A DNA stretch of 23,523 nucleotides. It comes from CAYXGE01 sp964464435. GTDB lineage: Bacteria > Pseudomonadota > Gammaproteobacteria > Burkholderiales > Methylophilaceae. Shown in pieces: positions 16,292 to 23,352 of the stretch (positions are counted from its first letter, which is position 1; the number at the start of each line of letters is the position of its first letter). Both the position numbers and the translations under genes were made by a program. The notes under the pieces were generated by a model, which saw only the letters and a program-made list of their open reading frames with translations, did no database searches and was not told where the DNA came from. The stretch covers positions 1-23,523 of the forward strand of contig CAYXGE010000023.1 in NCBI GenBank assembly GCA_964464435.1. The letters are read 5' to 3'.

Positions 16292-16962
16292 TAGACATAA
16301 CTACCAGTGGTATCCCCTAATATATAATTGGCCGCATTAGGGTCGCCAATCCAGAAATAGAAAAACTCACGTACCACCGCAAAAAACAATCGGCGCGTTT
16401 CTTTTCTGTAAAAAAGCGGTACAGTGGCATCTACTGCAATTCGGAAAATTTTGTGGTTTTTATCAGGCGCGTCTTTTAAGCGAATAATCAGTAATTTCAC
16501 CAATTTAACGCGAATATCAATTAACGATTGTGCTGCACCTTCTTGTTTTAATGCAGCCTGATAGGCTTTAAGTGGCCAAGTTTCTGCCACATCAAATTTA
16601 ACGGTTTCTACCATTTCCCAAAGCGTTTTTAAATCATTGTCTTTAGGCACCCATTCTATAGGCGTAACATCGTAAGCAGCATCAGAACTAAAAGCAGCTA
16701 CCGCCTTTATATCTTCTATCCAAAAATAATAAAATTCGCGTGCAACTGCCAAACAAAATGGCCAATCAGCATGTTCAATTTTTTCAATAAAGGTTTCAAC
16801 TTCTTCTCTAAAAGCCCAACCATTTTGAGGTTTATCAACCAGTTGTGGAATTAATTTTTCAAGAAAATTTTCCCGTTTTGTTAGTGATTCTTGACTTGCC
16901 CCTTTGTTTTTCAGTAGCTTTATATAAGCTACAAGTGCGTCTCTCTCTCTTTTGTCACTCAT
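16291..16962 (-). CDS. Uncharacterised two-repeat protein with REFYYFW boxes (copy B)
   Basis: A 223-residue paralogue of copy A, first gene of the presumed B-A-rng operon. The same two units are seen at about 12-90 and 133-212, with boxes REFYYFW (75-81) and REFFYFW (198-204), each followed by (I)xD and an alanine-rich turn. Within the protein the two units align with single-residue gaps (AYIKLLKNKGA against AYQAALKQEGA; VAREFYYFW against VVREFFYFW), so an internal duplication preceded the gene duplication. No signal peptide, no membrane helix, no cysteine-based metal site. A GGAT/AAAAG stretch before ATG is the likely ribosome site. An (AG)5 run at codons 5-8 (16940-16950) is a potential slippage tract. 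Upstream lie three 18-19 bp direct repeats that may control the operon. Confidence 0.85.
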   Translation of the reverse strand: MSDKRERDALVAYIKLLKNKGASQESLTKRENFLEKLIPQLVDKPQNGWAFREEVETFIEKIEHADWPFCLAVAREFYYFWIEDIKAVAAFSSDAAYDVTPIEWVPKDNDLKTLWEMVETVKFDVAETWPLKAYQAALKQEGAAQSLIDIRVKLVKLLIIRLKDAPDKNHKIFRIAVDATVPLFYRKETRRLFFAVVREFFYFWIGDPNAANYILGDTTGSYV

Positions 16963-16967
16963 CTTTT

Positions 16968-17020
16968 ATCCGTAAATTTAAATATATTCGTAAATGTAAA
17001 ATATATTCGTAAGTGTAAAT
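16968..17020. repeat. Three tandem 18-19 bp direct repeats
   Basis: Units TCCGTAAATTTAAATATA, TTCGTAAATGTAAAATATA and TTCGTAAGTGTAAATAC follow each other, with the CGTAA core at 16971, 16989 and 17008 (spacings 18 and 19). They start 6 bp upstream of the copy B start codon, in a very AT-rich 190-bp region between two divergent genes. Regular spacing near two helical turns suggests a cooperative operator; the role is unproven. Confidence 0.7.
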
Positions 17021-17152
17021 ACTTTAAAATTGAATTCACCTGTTATTAGTATTGTTATGCTTACTATACCTGATAAGCCGTTACAATGCACATTTAAGGC
17101 ATATGAAAAATTTTTGATTGTTAAATTGTATTAATTTCAGATAAGGAAATAA

Positions 17153-17467
17153 GTGTTGGAGTTTATTTTACTAATATTCATTGTGTGTATCATCTTGTTT
17201 TGGTTTAACACCTTATCTGCAAGAGAGTTAGCTATTCAACACGGATTTTCTTTAGCAGAACGTTGCAATTTGCAATTACTTGATGAAACAGTTGCCTGCA
17301 CCAAATTGCGCATTGCCAGAAATAGTAAAGGACATGCTACTTTTCAAAGAACGTTTGTATTTGAAGTGAGCGCCAACGGCGCTGATCGCATGCCATGCCA
17401 TTTGGTATTACTGGGCAAGCAATTGCAAACGTGGCATATCCCACCTTATTTACAGGCTGTTCATTAA
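17153..17467 (+). CDS. DUF3301 membrane-anchored protein
   Basis: A 104-residue protein with one N-terminal membrane helix (about 2-19) and a soluble domain containing LLDETVACTKLRI and a following beta-rich stretch typical of DUF3301 proteins as I remember them. Function unknown; found widely in beta- and gammaproteobacteria. The start is GTG at 17153 with AAGGA five bases upstream; TTG one codon later is possible. It ends 4 nt before gluQ, which has no ribosome site of its own, so the two are probably co-translated. Confidence 0.75.
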   Translation: MLEFILLIFIVCIILFWFNTLSARELAIQHGFSLAERCNLQLLDETVACTKLRIARNSKGHATFQRTFVFEVSANGADRMPCHLVLLGKQLQTWHIPPYLQAVH

Positions 17468-17471
17468 TCAC

Positions 17472-18368
17472 ATGTCGTATGTAGGTCGTTTTGCCCCATC
17501 GCCTTCAGGGCCATTACACTTTGGTAGTTTAGTAGCGGCAGTTGCCAGTTATTGTGATGCCAAATCTAATAAGGGAAAATGGCTTGTGCGTATGGAGGAT
17601 TTGGATAAACCACGTGAAGTAGAAGGTGCCGCTCATCACATTATTAACACTTTAGAAGCTTTTGGCTTTGAATGGGATGGCGACATTGTTTTTCAAAGCC
17701 AACGGAATCACTATTACCAAGAAGCTTTTACTCAACTAAACCCTCACGTTTACCCATGTGTTTGCACGCGTAAAGAAATAGCAGACTCTAGCCAAACACA
17801 GGGCATTGATGGCTTAATTTACCCCAAAACATGTTTTAAAAAACCACCTCTACAGCCCAATATAGACGCGGCCTACAGAGCAATTGCATTGGATAAATTC
17901 ATAGGCTTTGTAGATGCTATTCAAGGTGAGATTACACAAAACTTAGCCTTCGATGTTGGTGACTTTATTTTAAAGCGCAAAGACGGCTTGTTTGCCTACC
18001 AACTAGCGGTAGTGGTCGATGACGCCTTGCAAGGCGTGACCCATGTAGTTCGTGGGGCAGATTTACTAGACTCAACTCCTAGGCAATTATATTTACAGCA
18101 ATTATTAAGCTACCCAAGCCCTACATACGCCCATGTGCCGGTAGCCTGCAACGCGCAAGGTGAAAAACTCAGCAAACAAACCTTGGCTCAGGCAATCTCC
18201 CCAGAAGCCGCGCCTATACTGCTGTTTGAGGCATTGTATTTTTTGGGCCAACATCCGCCTTTAGAAGTAAAAAACGCCACACTGAATGAAGTGTGGCGTT
18301 GGGCGATTGACAATTGGCAGTTAAGCAAAGTACCTAACTCTAGGCAAATTATGCATCAACAATACTAA
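17472..18368 (+). CDS. gluQ: Glutamyl-Q tRNA(Asp) synthetase
   Basis: GluQRS, a truncated glutamyl-tRNA synthetase paralogue that activates glutamate without tRNA and attaches it to queuosine in the tRNA(Asp) anticodon. At 298 residues it lacks an anticodon-binding domain. Class I signatures are HFGS (16-19, HIGH-type) within APSPSGPLHFGSL and KLSKQ (232-236). The zinc ligands are C96, C98, Y117 and C121, matching the CxC...Y...C pattern of the family. There is no Shine-Dalgarno; coupling to the DUF3301 gene 4 nt upstream is likely. The last 3 nt of the stop region overlap the convergent TonB receptor gene, and its 3' end carries that gene's terminator hairpin. Confidence 0.95.
   Translation: MSYVGRFAPSPSGPLHFGSLVAAVASYCDAKSNKGKWLVRMEDLDKPREVEGAAHHIINTLEAFGFEWDGDIVFQSQRNHYYQEAFTQLNPHVYPCVCTRKEIADSSQTQGIDGLIYPKTCFKKPPLQPNIDAAYRAIALDKFIGFVDAIQGEITQNLAFDVGDFILKRKDGLFAYQLAVVVDDALQGVTHVVRGADLLDSTPRQLYLQQLLSYPSPTYAHVPVACNAQGEKLSKQTLAQAISPEAAPILLFEALYFLGQHPPLEVKNATLNEVWRWAIDNWQLSKVPNSRQIMHQQY
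18266..18300 (-). terminator. Intrinsic terminator of the TonB receptor gene, inside gluQ
   Basis: AACGCCACACT (18273-18283) and AGTGTGGCGTT (18290-18300) form a perfect 11-bp stem with a 6-nt loop. Read on the minus strand the stem is followed directly by a run of T (GTTTTTT). There is no T-run on the plus side. It lies about 65 nt past the receptor stop codon, entirely within the gluQ coding sequence. Confidence 0.8.
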
Positions 18369-20491
18369 AAGTCGTAGCGCGCGCCCACCTGCACTAGGGC
18401 TGGCATGCCCGTTAAAATGCCGCGTGTACGGTCGACAATGTAGTCTTTATCAAAAATGTTTTTTCCTACCAAAAACAACGTGGTTTTATGTTCAGGCAGT
18501 TTGTAATTAATAGCCGCGTTATAGATGGTATAACTTGAAATTTCACCCACTTGACCTGTTTGTCCTATGGCTAAATTCATTGGTACAGCGCCAGTTTCAG
18601 CAAAGTCTGAGTATTGTTTGCCTACATGCACAGCCTCTATCTGCATATCTAGTTGATTATGCTGATAGCCTAATGCGGCAGTAAGTGTATTTTTGGGAGC
18701 ATAAGGTAAGCGATTACCGGCCGCACTATTACCCGCTGCGGTGCCAACTGGTTGATTGTTAGCCACTTGCGTAAAGACATTGTCTTGCTCAGCCACAGGT
18801 AACCATGTGTAAGCCACGCGAGTAAACATACCATTATCAAAATGGTACTTACCCATAATTTCCAAGCCTGAGTATGTGGCCTTACCTTGCGCTAAATTTA
18901 CATTACTCGCAATAGAACCTACCGCAATTAAATTATCAAAATCATTATAAAAAGCAGTCGCCTCTAGTTCTAAATTAGCAATAGGTTTAGCTCTAAATCC
19001 AAGCTCCCAATTAGTAGACTCTTCAGCATCAACCTCAACAGAGCCCCCTGCATTGTCAATTAAATCTTCTGCCCTTGGTGGCGCAAATCCACGGTGTACC
19101 CCTGCAAACACAATTAAATCCTGATGTGGCGTATAAGCAAGCGATATACCTGGCACCCACTCTTGCAAGGAGGCCTCTCCTTTAGCGCCTGTCAGTTTGT
19201 TTTTTCTTTCATTTTCTATATGCTCATAGCGCACAATTGGGGTTAATGAGAACTGCCCAATATCAAATCGATTACTCAAAAAGCCTGAATACGCATCGGT
19301 TTCACGGAGGTTGTTTTCTGACAATAAACCCGTTCTAGCACTAGCGCTGGTGCCATTTTTTTGCTTACGTTCTTGCGTTTCATAATGCGCTTTTACACCA
19401 GCTTCAAACAAGCCTAAACTGTGGTTAATACTTAAGCGTGGCTCAACGCCATAGGTTTCATAAGTACGAAGGCGGCCTTGATTACCTTGACAGTTATCCC
19501 CGTTCACGCGTGCACCATTAATTCTGGCTGCTGAAACTGCAGCGCAGCCTATGCCTGAAGTGATATTATTGGCACTGGTATTACTCTGCTGCCTCCACCA
19601 ATCTCGGTCAAAATGGCTGTAATAATAATTGGTGGTAATTAATGCATCTGTGTTAATTTGCCAATCATGCGTAACAGAAGCGCCGTATCGCGTGGTTTCA
19701 AAGTCATCATGATTAAACGGATTGTATTCACCACCAAAATTATTGTACTCACGCTGCGTTAAGCCTGAGTAGCTAACTTGCGAATCTTCACTAAAATAGT
19801 TGGTACGTAAAGTAACGGCATGACTGTCAGTGATTGATTTGGTTATTTTAAAATTAAGGTCATCAATATTGTGCTCAGTGTTGTCGCGCGCACCATCACC
19901 TTGTTTGTGTGTGTAATCAAGCAACATACCATTGCCACCCACATTGATTTTGGTATTTAAAAAGTCGCGGTTACCAGCAGTAACACTCACATGCCCTTTA
20001 AACTCTTGCGGCGCGTTTGGCGTAATGTGGTTAATTACGCCACCTAAAGTTTGTGGTCCAAACTTCACTTGATTTGCACCTTTTAGCACTTCAATACTGC
20101 TAAAGCGATCAATGCTTGGATAATAATAGCTAGCGTTGTCACCATAAGGTGCAAATGCTAATGGAATACCATCTTCTAATAAAAGCACTTTTGTTGAACG
20201 TGTAGGATTTAAACCGCGAATACTGATATTAGGGCGTATGCCAAAACCCTCTTCATCGCGGGTCACAACACCTGGCACCTTACGTAGCGCTTCATTGGTG
20301 GTCATGACATGGGCGCTTTCTAACTCTTGGCTTTCAATAATGGCCGCTGAGCTTGGCGTAGAAAGTAGTGCTTCTTTGCCACCAATAACATCTACACGAG
20401 GTATCAGTAAACCAGCCAATTTCATGTCTTCCGCCATTACCTGACTTGACAAGATTAAACTCACGATAAGCACGATTTTTTTCTTACGCAA
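18365..20491 (-). CDS. TonB-dependent outer-membrane receptor, iron type
   Basis: A 708-residue outer-membrane beta-barrel receptor that imports an iron chelate with energy from TonB-ExbBD. Signal peptide 1-20 (MRKKK, hydrophobic core, VMA|E), plug domain about 40-160 with EALRKVPGVVTRDEEG, ISIRGLNPTRST, and EVLKGANQVKFGPQTLGGV, then a barrel ending in the aromatic YDF. It resembles the FecA group of Fe(III)-chelate receptors but has no N-terminal signalling extension. A cysteine pair sits in an extracellular-loop-like segment (GIGCAAV...DNCQGN). The start is TTG at 20491 with GGAG seven bases upstream; the next in-frame ATG would destroy the signal peptide. A Fur box in its promoter supports an iron role. 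Ligand unknown. Confidence 0.92.
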   Translation of the reverse strand: MRKKKIVLIVSLILSSQVMAEDMKLAGLLIPRVDVIGGKEALLSTPSSAAIIESQELESAHVMTTNEALRKVPGVVTRDEEGFGIRPNISIRGLNPTRSTKVLLLEDGIPLAFAPYGDNASYYYPSIDRFSSIEVLKGANQVKFGPQTLGGVINHITPNAPQEFKGHVSVTAGNRDFLNTKINVGGNGMLLDYTHKQGDGARDNTEHNIDDLNFKITKSITDSHAVTLRTNYFSEDSQVSYSGLTQREYNNFGGEYNPFNHDDFETTRYGASVTHDWQINTDALITTNYYYSHFDRDWWRQQSNTSANNITSGIGCAAVSAARINGARVNGDNCQGNQGRLRTYETYGVEPRLSINHSLGLFEAGVKAHYETQERKQKNGTSASARTGLLSENNLRETDAYSGFLSNRFDIGQFSLTPIVRYEHIENERKNKLTGAKGEASLQEWVPGISLAYTPHQDLIVFAGVHRGFAPPRAEDLIDNAGGSVEVDAEESTNWELGFRAKPIANLELEATAFYNDFDNLIAVGSIASNVNLAQGKATYSGLEIMGKYHFDNGMFTRVAYTWLPVAEQDNVFTQVANNQPVGTAAGNSAAGNRLPYAPKNTLTAALGYQHNQLDMQIEAVHVGKQYSDFAETGAVPMNLAIGQTGQVGEISSYTIYNAAINYKLPEHKTTLFLVGKNIFDKDYIVDRTRGILTGMPALVQVGARYDF

Positions 20492-20551
20492 TTCACTACT
20501 CCGTATTCATATATATAAACGTTAAAAAATGTTTTTTTAAAACTTAACCGT

Positions 20552-20580
20552 AATATACATGATAATCATTCTCATTTCAA
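20552..20580 (-). promoter_or_regulatory. Promoter of the TonB receptor gene
   Basis: On the minus strand TTGAAA (20580-20575), a 17-nt spacer and TATATT (20557-20552) form a near-consensus sigma70 promoter. Predicted start of transcription is near 20545, giving a leader of about 55 nt. Confidence 0.75.
20560..20574. promoter_or_regulatory. Fur box
   Basis: TGATAATCATTCTCA fits the 7-1-7 Fur site (TGATAAT-C-ATTATCA) with one mismatch in the palindrome. It fills the -10/-35 spacer of the receptor promoter, so Fe-Fur binding would block RNA polymerase directly. It lies about 60 bp upstream of hslO on the other strand. Confidence 0.82.
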
Positions 20581-20620
20581 CTTATATCCAGCAATATTGT
20601 TAATACTAGTTTTCTGATAA

Positions 20621-20629
20621 TGCTAAAAT
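20621..20629 (+). promoter_or_regulatory. Extended -10 promoter directly before hslO
   Basis: TGCTAAAAT is an extended -10 element whose last base is 8 nt before the hslO ATG, placing the transcript start at or next to the A of ATG. No ribosome-binding site is visible, so a leaderless or near-leaderless mRNA is predicted. Confidence 0.5.
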
Positions 20630-20636
20630 ATCAAAC

Positions 20637-21551
20637 ATGAATACATCAAAAAAACACATGGCATTTGACGTAGAAATCACTGATAACTTACATCGATTTT
20701 TATTTGAAAACACTGCCGTGCGCGGCAATACAGTTCAACTGAGTGAAACGCTCAATGCCGCACTAGAACATCAACAGTGCCCAATAGTTTTGCGTCATCT
20801 TTTAGGTGAACTAATGGCTGCAGCTGCACTATTGACCGCCACCATCAAAATGCAAGGCGCACTCATATTGCAGTTGCAAGGTTCTGATGCGCTTAAAATG
20901 GTAGTGGTTGAGTGCACCTCGGAATTGACCATGCGCGCTACCGCAAAGTGGGAAGGTAAACTATTACAAGAATCGCCAATTGATTTGTTAAAAGGCGGTC
21001 AATTTGTTATTACGCTTGACCCTAAAGATGGCGGTGAAGGCTACCAAGGCATCGTGCCAATAGAAGGGCAAACCTTATCTGAAGTACTACAAAACTATAT
21101 GTTGCGTTCTGAGCAAATTGAAACGCGTATCTGGCTGGCATGTGATACTAACAGTGCAGCGGGCTTACTTATTCAAAAACTACCGCAATCAAGCCAACAA
21201 ATTGAAGATACTGATGCATGGCCACGTGCCTGTCTGTTAGCGGACACAGTGCAAACCAATGAACTTTTGCATTTACCCGCTGCCACCTTATTAACGCGCT
21301 TATTTCATGAAGAGCAAGTTCGCCTATTTGAAGCGCAGTCTGTACGTTTTTATTGCAGTTGTTCGCAGCAAGGGGTCGCCAGCATGTTACGCATGCTAGG
21401 CAAAGAAGAAGTAGATAGCATTATTGAAGAACAAGGCAGTGTAGAAGTGCATTGTGACTTTTGTAATGCCCGCTACGTGTTTGAAGAAGAAGACATTGCC
21501 CCCTTATTTAGCGCAGAGGTTTATGTGCCAAGTAGCACGGTCAAGCATTAA
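20637..21551 (+). CDS. hslO: Redox-regulated chaperone Hsp33
   Basis: Hsp33 is a cytosolic holdase chaperone switched on by oxidative stress plus unfolding. The protein is 304 residues. N-terminal folding domain with LHRFLFENTAVRG and the conserved LLTATIKMQG segment; the C-terminal zinc redox switch has C240 and C242 (CSC) and C273 and C276 (CDFC), all four present. The GKEEV and EVHCDFCNARYVF stretches are typical. ATG at 20637 is chosen, but a second ATG at codon 8 (MAFDVE) is also possible; neither has a ribosome site. It is divergent from the TonB receptor and convergent with the methyltransferase across gap 2. Confidence 0.96.
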   Translation: MNTSKKHMAFDVEITDNLHRFLFENTAVRGNTVQLSETLNAALEHQQCPIVLRHLLGELMAAAALLTATIKMQGALILQLQGSDALKMVVVECTSELTMRATAKWEGKLLQESPIDLLKGGQFVITLDPKDGGEGYQGIVPIEGQTLSEVLQNYMLRSEQIETRIWLACDTNSAAGLLIQKLPQSSQQIEDTDAWPRACLLADTVQTNELLHLPAATLLTRLFHEEQVRLFEAQSVRFYCSCSQQGVASMLRMLGKEEVDSIIEEQGSVEVHCDFCNARYVFEEEDIAPLFSAEVYVPSSTVKH

Positions 21552-21552
21552 A

Positions 21553-21652
21553 NNNNNNNNNNNNNNNNNNNNNNNNNNNNNNNNNNNNNNNNNNNNNNNN
21601 NNNNNNNNNNNNNNNNNNNNNNNNNNNNNNNNNNNNNNNNNNNNNNNNNNNN
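21553..21652. other. Assembly gap, 100 N
   Basis: Exactly 100 undetermined bases beginning 2 nt after the hslO stop. It hides the 3' end of the rRNA methyltransferase gene and any terminator between the two convergent genes. Confidence 0.99.
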
Positions 21653-22417
21653 TTGACGCATACGCTCAAACAAACAAATAGCCGCCGCGGCAGCCGCATT
21701 TAAAGATTCCACCTTACCACTATTAGGAATATGTACTTGCTTGGCGCAGGCGCGGATTAAGCTATCACTCACCCCTGCACCTTCATTACCAATCACAAAA
21801 GCAACATTACCTGACAAATTAACGGCATATAAAGATTCACCGTGCATTGCAGTTGCCAATGTTAGCCCATTAAACTGATTTGCCGTGGCTATTAAATCTG
21901 CATGCTCTACCATAGGCAACACAAACTGTGCGCCTTGCCCACCGCGTATGGCTTTGGGCGACCATGCCTCAGCACACCCCTCAGATAAATATACAACATC
22001 TACCCCTGCCGCTGCCGCTGTGCGTAACATGCTGCCCAAATTACCGGGGTCTTGAATATTCTCCAACATGAGCGCAAATCTAATATTCTCTGGTAATGGC
22101 AAAACTGGTTTATCTGCCAGCGCTAACATGCCTGTAGGCGTTGCTACTGGCGATATTGCCGAAAACATACTGGCAGGCATGGTAACAACCGCTGTATCTT
22201 GCATGCGCTCTAATAAATTCAGCACATCCATCGCACAGTCACCATCATTCACCACCACCAACTCTGGCAAATCAAACGTGTCTGTAAACGCCTCAATCAC
22301 ATGTGCGCCATCTAGCAGTATCTTACCTGCGAGTTTACGCTCACGCGCAGAACTACTAATGCTTTTTAGCTTTTTAAAAAGCGGATTATCGCGTGAACTA
22401 ATATGTTTAATGGTCAT
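21653..22417 (-). CDS. SpoU/TrmH-family RNA 2'-O-methyltransferase, 3' end in gap
   Basis: 255 codons are visible before the gap; probably only a few are missing, since the last conserved motif is present. The N-terminal part (about 1-100) is the RNA-binding SpoU substrate domain with SRDNPLFKKLKSI; the SPOUT knot domain carries motif 1 LENIQDPGNLGSMLRTA (118-134), motif 2 IGNEGAG (209-215) and motif 3 IPNSGKVESLNAAAA (230-244), including the expected N120, R132, E212, S238 and N240. It should methylate a ribose 2'-OH in rRNA or tRNA with AdoMet. The target is unclear: the sequence is closer to the general RlmB/TsnR-like group than to a named enzyme, so no symbol is given. Confidence 0.9.
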
Positions 22418-22474
22418 TATTAAGGCTACTCATTGTTAATACGCGTATTCTACCTGAACCAAATTTTACAGTCT

Positions 22475-22480
22475 TTGACA
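22475..22480 (+). promoter_or_regulatory. Possible -35 hexamer of aqpZ
   Basis: TTGACA matches the sigma70 -35 consensus exactly and lies 90 nt upstream of aqpZ, but no good -10 follows at 16-18 nt, so the promoter assignment is tentative. Confidence 0.3.
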
Positions 22481-22523
22481 CTATTATGTTTGCAGGCAAT
22501 GAATGAATGCAGTACATTGAATA

Positions 22524-22540
22524 TGCTTATTTCATAAGCA
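22524..22540. promoter_or_regulatory. Perfect inverted repeat upstream of aqpZ
   Basis: TGCTTAT-TTC-ATAAGCA is a perfect 7-bp inverted repeat with a 3-nt centre, 29 nt before the aqpZ start. No T-run follows, so it is not a terminator. It could be an operator or a 5'-UTR hairpin. Confidence 0.5.
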
Positions 22541-22569
22541 CATTTAAAACATACAAAGGGGAGATTGAA

Positions 22570-23262
22570 ATGTCACTCACAAAACGTTCACTTGCTGAGT
22601 TAATTGGCACTTTTTGGTTAGTTTTAGGCGGTTGCGGTAGTGCCGTATTGGCGGCAGGTATTCCTGAATTAGGGTTAGGCTACTTAGGCGTTTCATTAGC
22701 GTTTGGTTTAACGGTGGTCACCATGGCCTATGCAATTGGCCATATTTCAGGTTGTCACCTTAACCCAGCAGTCTCCATTGGTTTAGTAGCAGGTGGACGA
22801 TTTAAAGCCGCTGAATTGCCACACTATATTGTGGCGCAAGTATTAGGTGGCTTATTGGCTGCAGCCATTATTTACTGCATTGCCAGCGGGCAAGAAGGCT
22901 ATACGCTAGGCGGCTTTGCTTCTAATGGTTACGGTGAAGCCTCACCTCACGGTTATGCATTACACGCTGCCTTTGTATGTGAAGTGGTGATGACAGCGGT
23001 ATTTTTATTTATCATCATGGGCGCTACCGATAGCCGCGCACCAGCTGGCCTAGCCCCACTTGCCATTGGCCTTACTTTAGCGCTTATTCATATGATAAGC
23101 ATTCCCGTAACCAACACCTCAGTAAACCCTGCACGTAGCACCAGCCAAGCCGTATTTGCAGGTGGCATTTATTTACAACAACTTTGGCTGTTTTGGGTAG
23201 CCCCCATTTTAGGCGGCGTGATAGGGGCTATAGCCTATAATTTTATCGCTAAAAAAGACTAA
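22570..23262 (+). CDS. aqpZ: Aquaporin Z, water channel
   Basis: A 230-residue inner-membrane water channel with six helices and two half-helices. Both NPA motifs are intact, HLNPAVS (N65-A67) and SVNPARS (N186-A188). The narrow aromatic/arginine filter typical of water-only channels is present: F45, H174, T183 and R189, unlike glycerol facilitators. IPVTNTSVNPARST matches E. coli AqpZ closely. The frame is open to an upstream ATG at 22507, but the ATG at 22570 is chosen because GGGGAG lies just before it and it gives the normal family N-terminus. It is monocistronic, closed by a strong double terminator. Confidence 0.97.
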   Translation: MSLTKRSLAELIGTFWLVLGGCGSAVLAAGIPELGLGYLGVSLAFGLTVVTMAYAIGHISGCHLNPAVSIGLVAGGRFKAAELPHYIVAQVLGGLLAAAIIYCIASGQEGYTLGGFASNGYGEASPHGYALHAAFVCEVVMTAVFLFIIMGATDSRAPAGLAPLAIGLTLALIHMISIPVTNTSVNPARSTSQAVFAGGIYLQQLWLFWVAPILGGVIGAIAYNFIAKKD

Positions 23263-23280
23263 CCAAAGTCCATACTAAGC

Positions 23281-23309
23281 GCCCACAACTGTGGGCAATC
23301 TGTCTTTTT
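23281..23309 (+). terminator. First hairpin after aqpZ
   Basis: GCCCACAACTGTGGGC folds into a 6-7 bp stem with a very small loop; a run of five T (23305-23309) follows after 8 nt. The gap before the T-run weakens it as an intrinsic terminator on its own. Confidence 0.5.
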
Positions 23310-23335
23310 AAAAACCCGCACCAGCGGGTTTTTTT
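23310..23335 (+). terminator. Intrinsic terminator between aqpZ and the pseudouridine synthase gene
   Basis: AAAAACCCGC, loop ACCA, GCGGGTTTTTTT: a stem of up to 10 bp followed by T. The A-run on the left side means it can also act on the minus strand. It ends only 5 nt before a TATAAT box for the next gene. Confidence 0.88.
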
Positions 23336-23340
23336 ATTTG

Positions 23341-23346
23341 TATAAT
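23341..23346 (+). promoter_or_regulatory. -10 box immediately before the RsuA-like gene
   Basis: A consensus TATAAT whose last base is 7 nt before the A of ATG, so transcription should begin at the start codon itself. The -35 position falls in the terminator hairpin and shows no consensus. No Shine-Dalgarno is present. Confidence 0.5.
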
Positions 23347-23352
23347 CCAATC

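Noticed and set aside
16968..17020. Tandem repeats considered as a CRISPR remnant or iterons of an origin
   Set aside because: Units abut with no spacers, only three copies, no cas or replication gene nearby; operator is simpler.
17111..17134. TTGATT and TATTAA as a promoter of the DUF3301 gene
   Set aside because: Spacer is only 9 nt, far from the 16-18 nt needed.
7135..20491. FecR-domain protein and FecA-like receptor as a Fec signalling system
   Set aside because: They are over 10 kb apart, no ECF sigma gene is present, the FecR protein lacks an anti-sigma domain, and the receptor has no N-terminal signalling extension.
22507..22569. Longer aqpZ start
   Set aside because: The purine-rich GGGGAG site and the AqpZ family N-terminus both fix the start at 22570; the palindrome would otherwise be coding.
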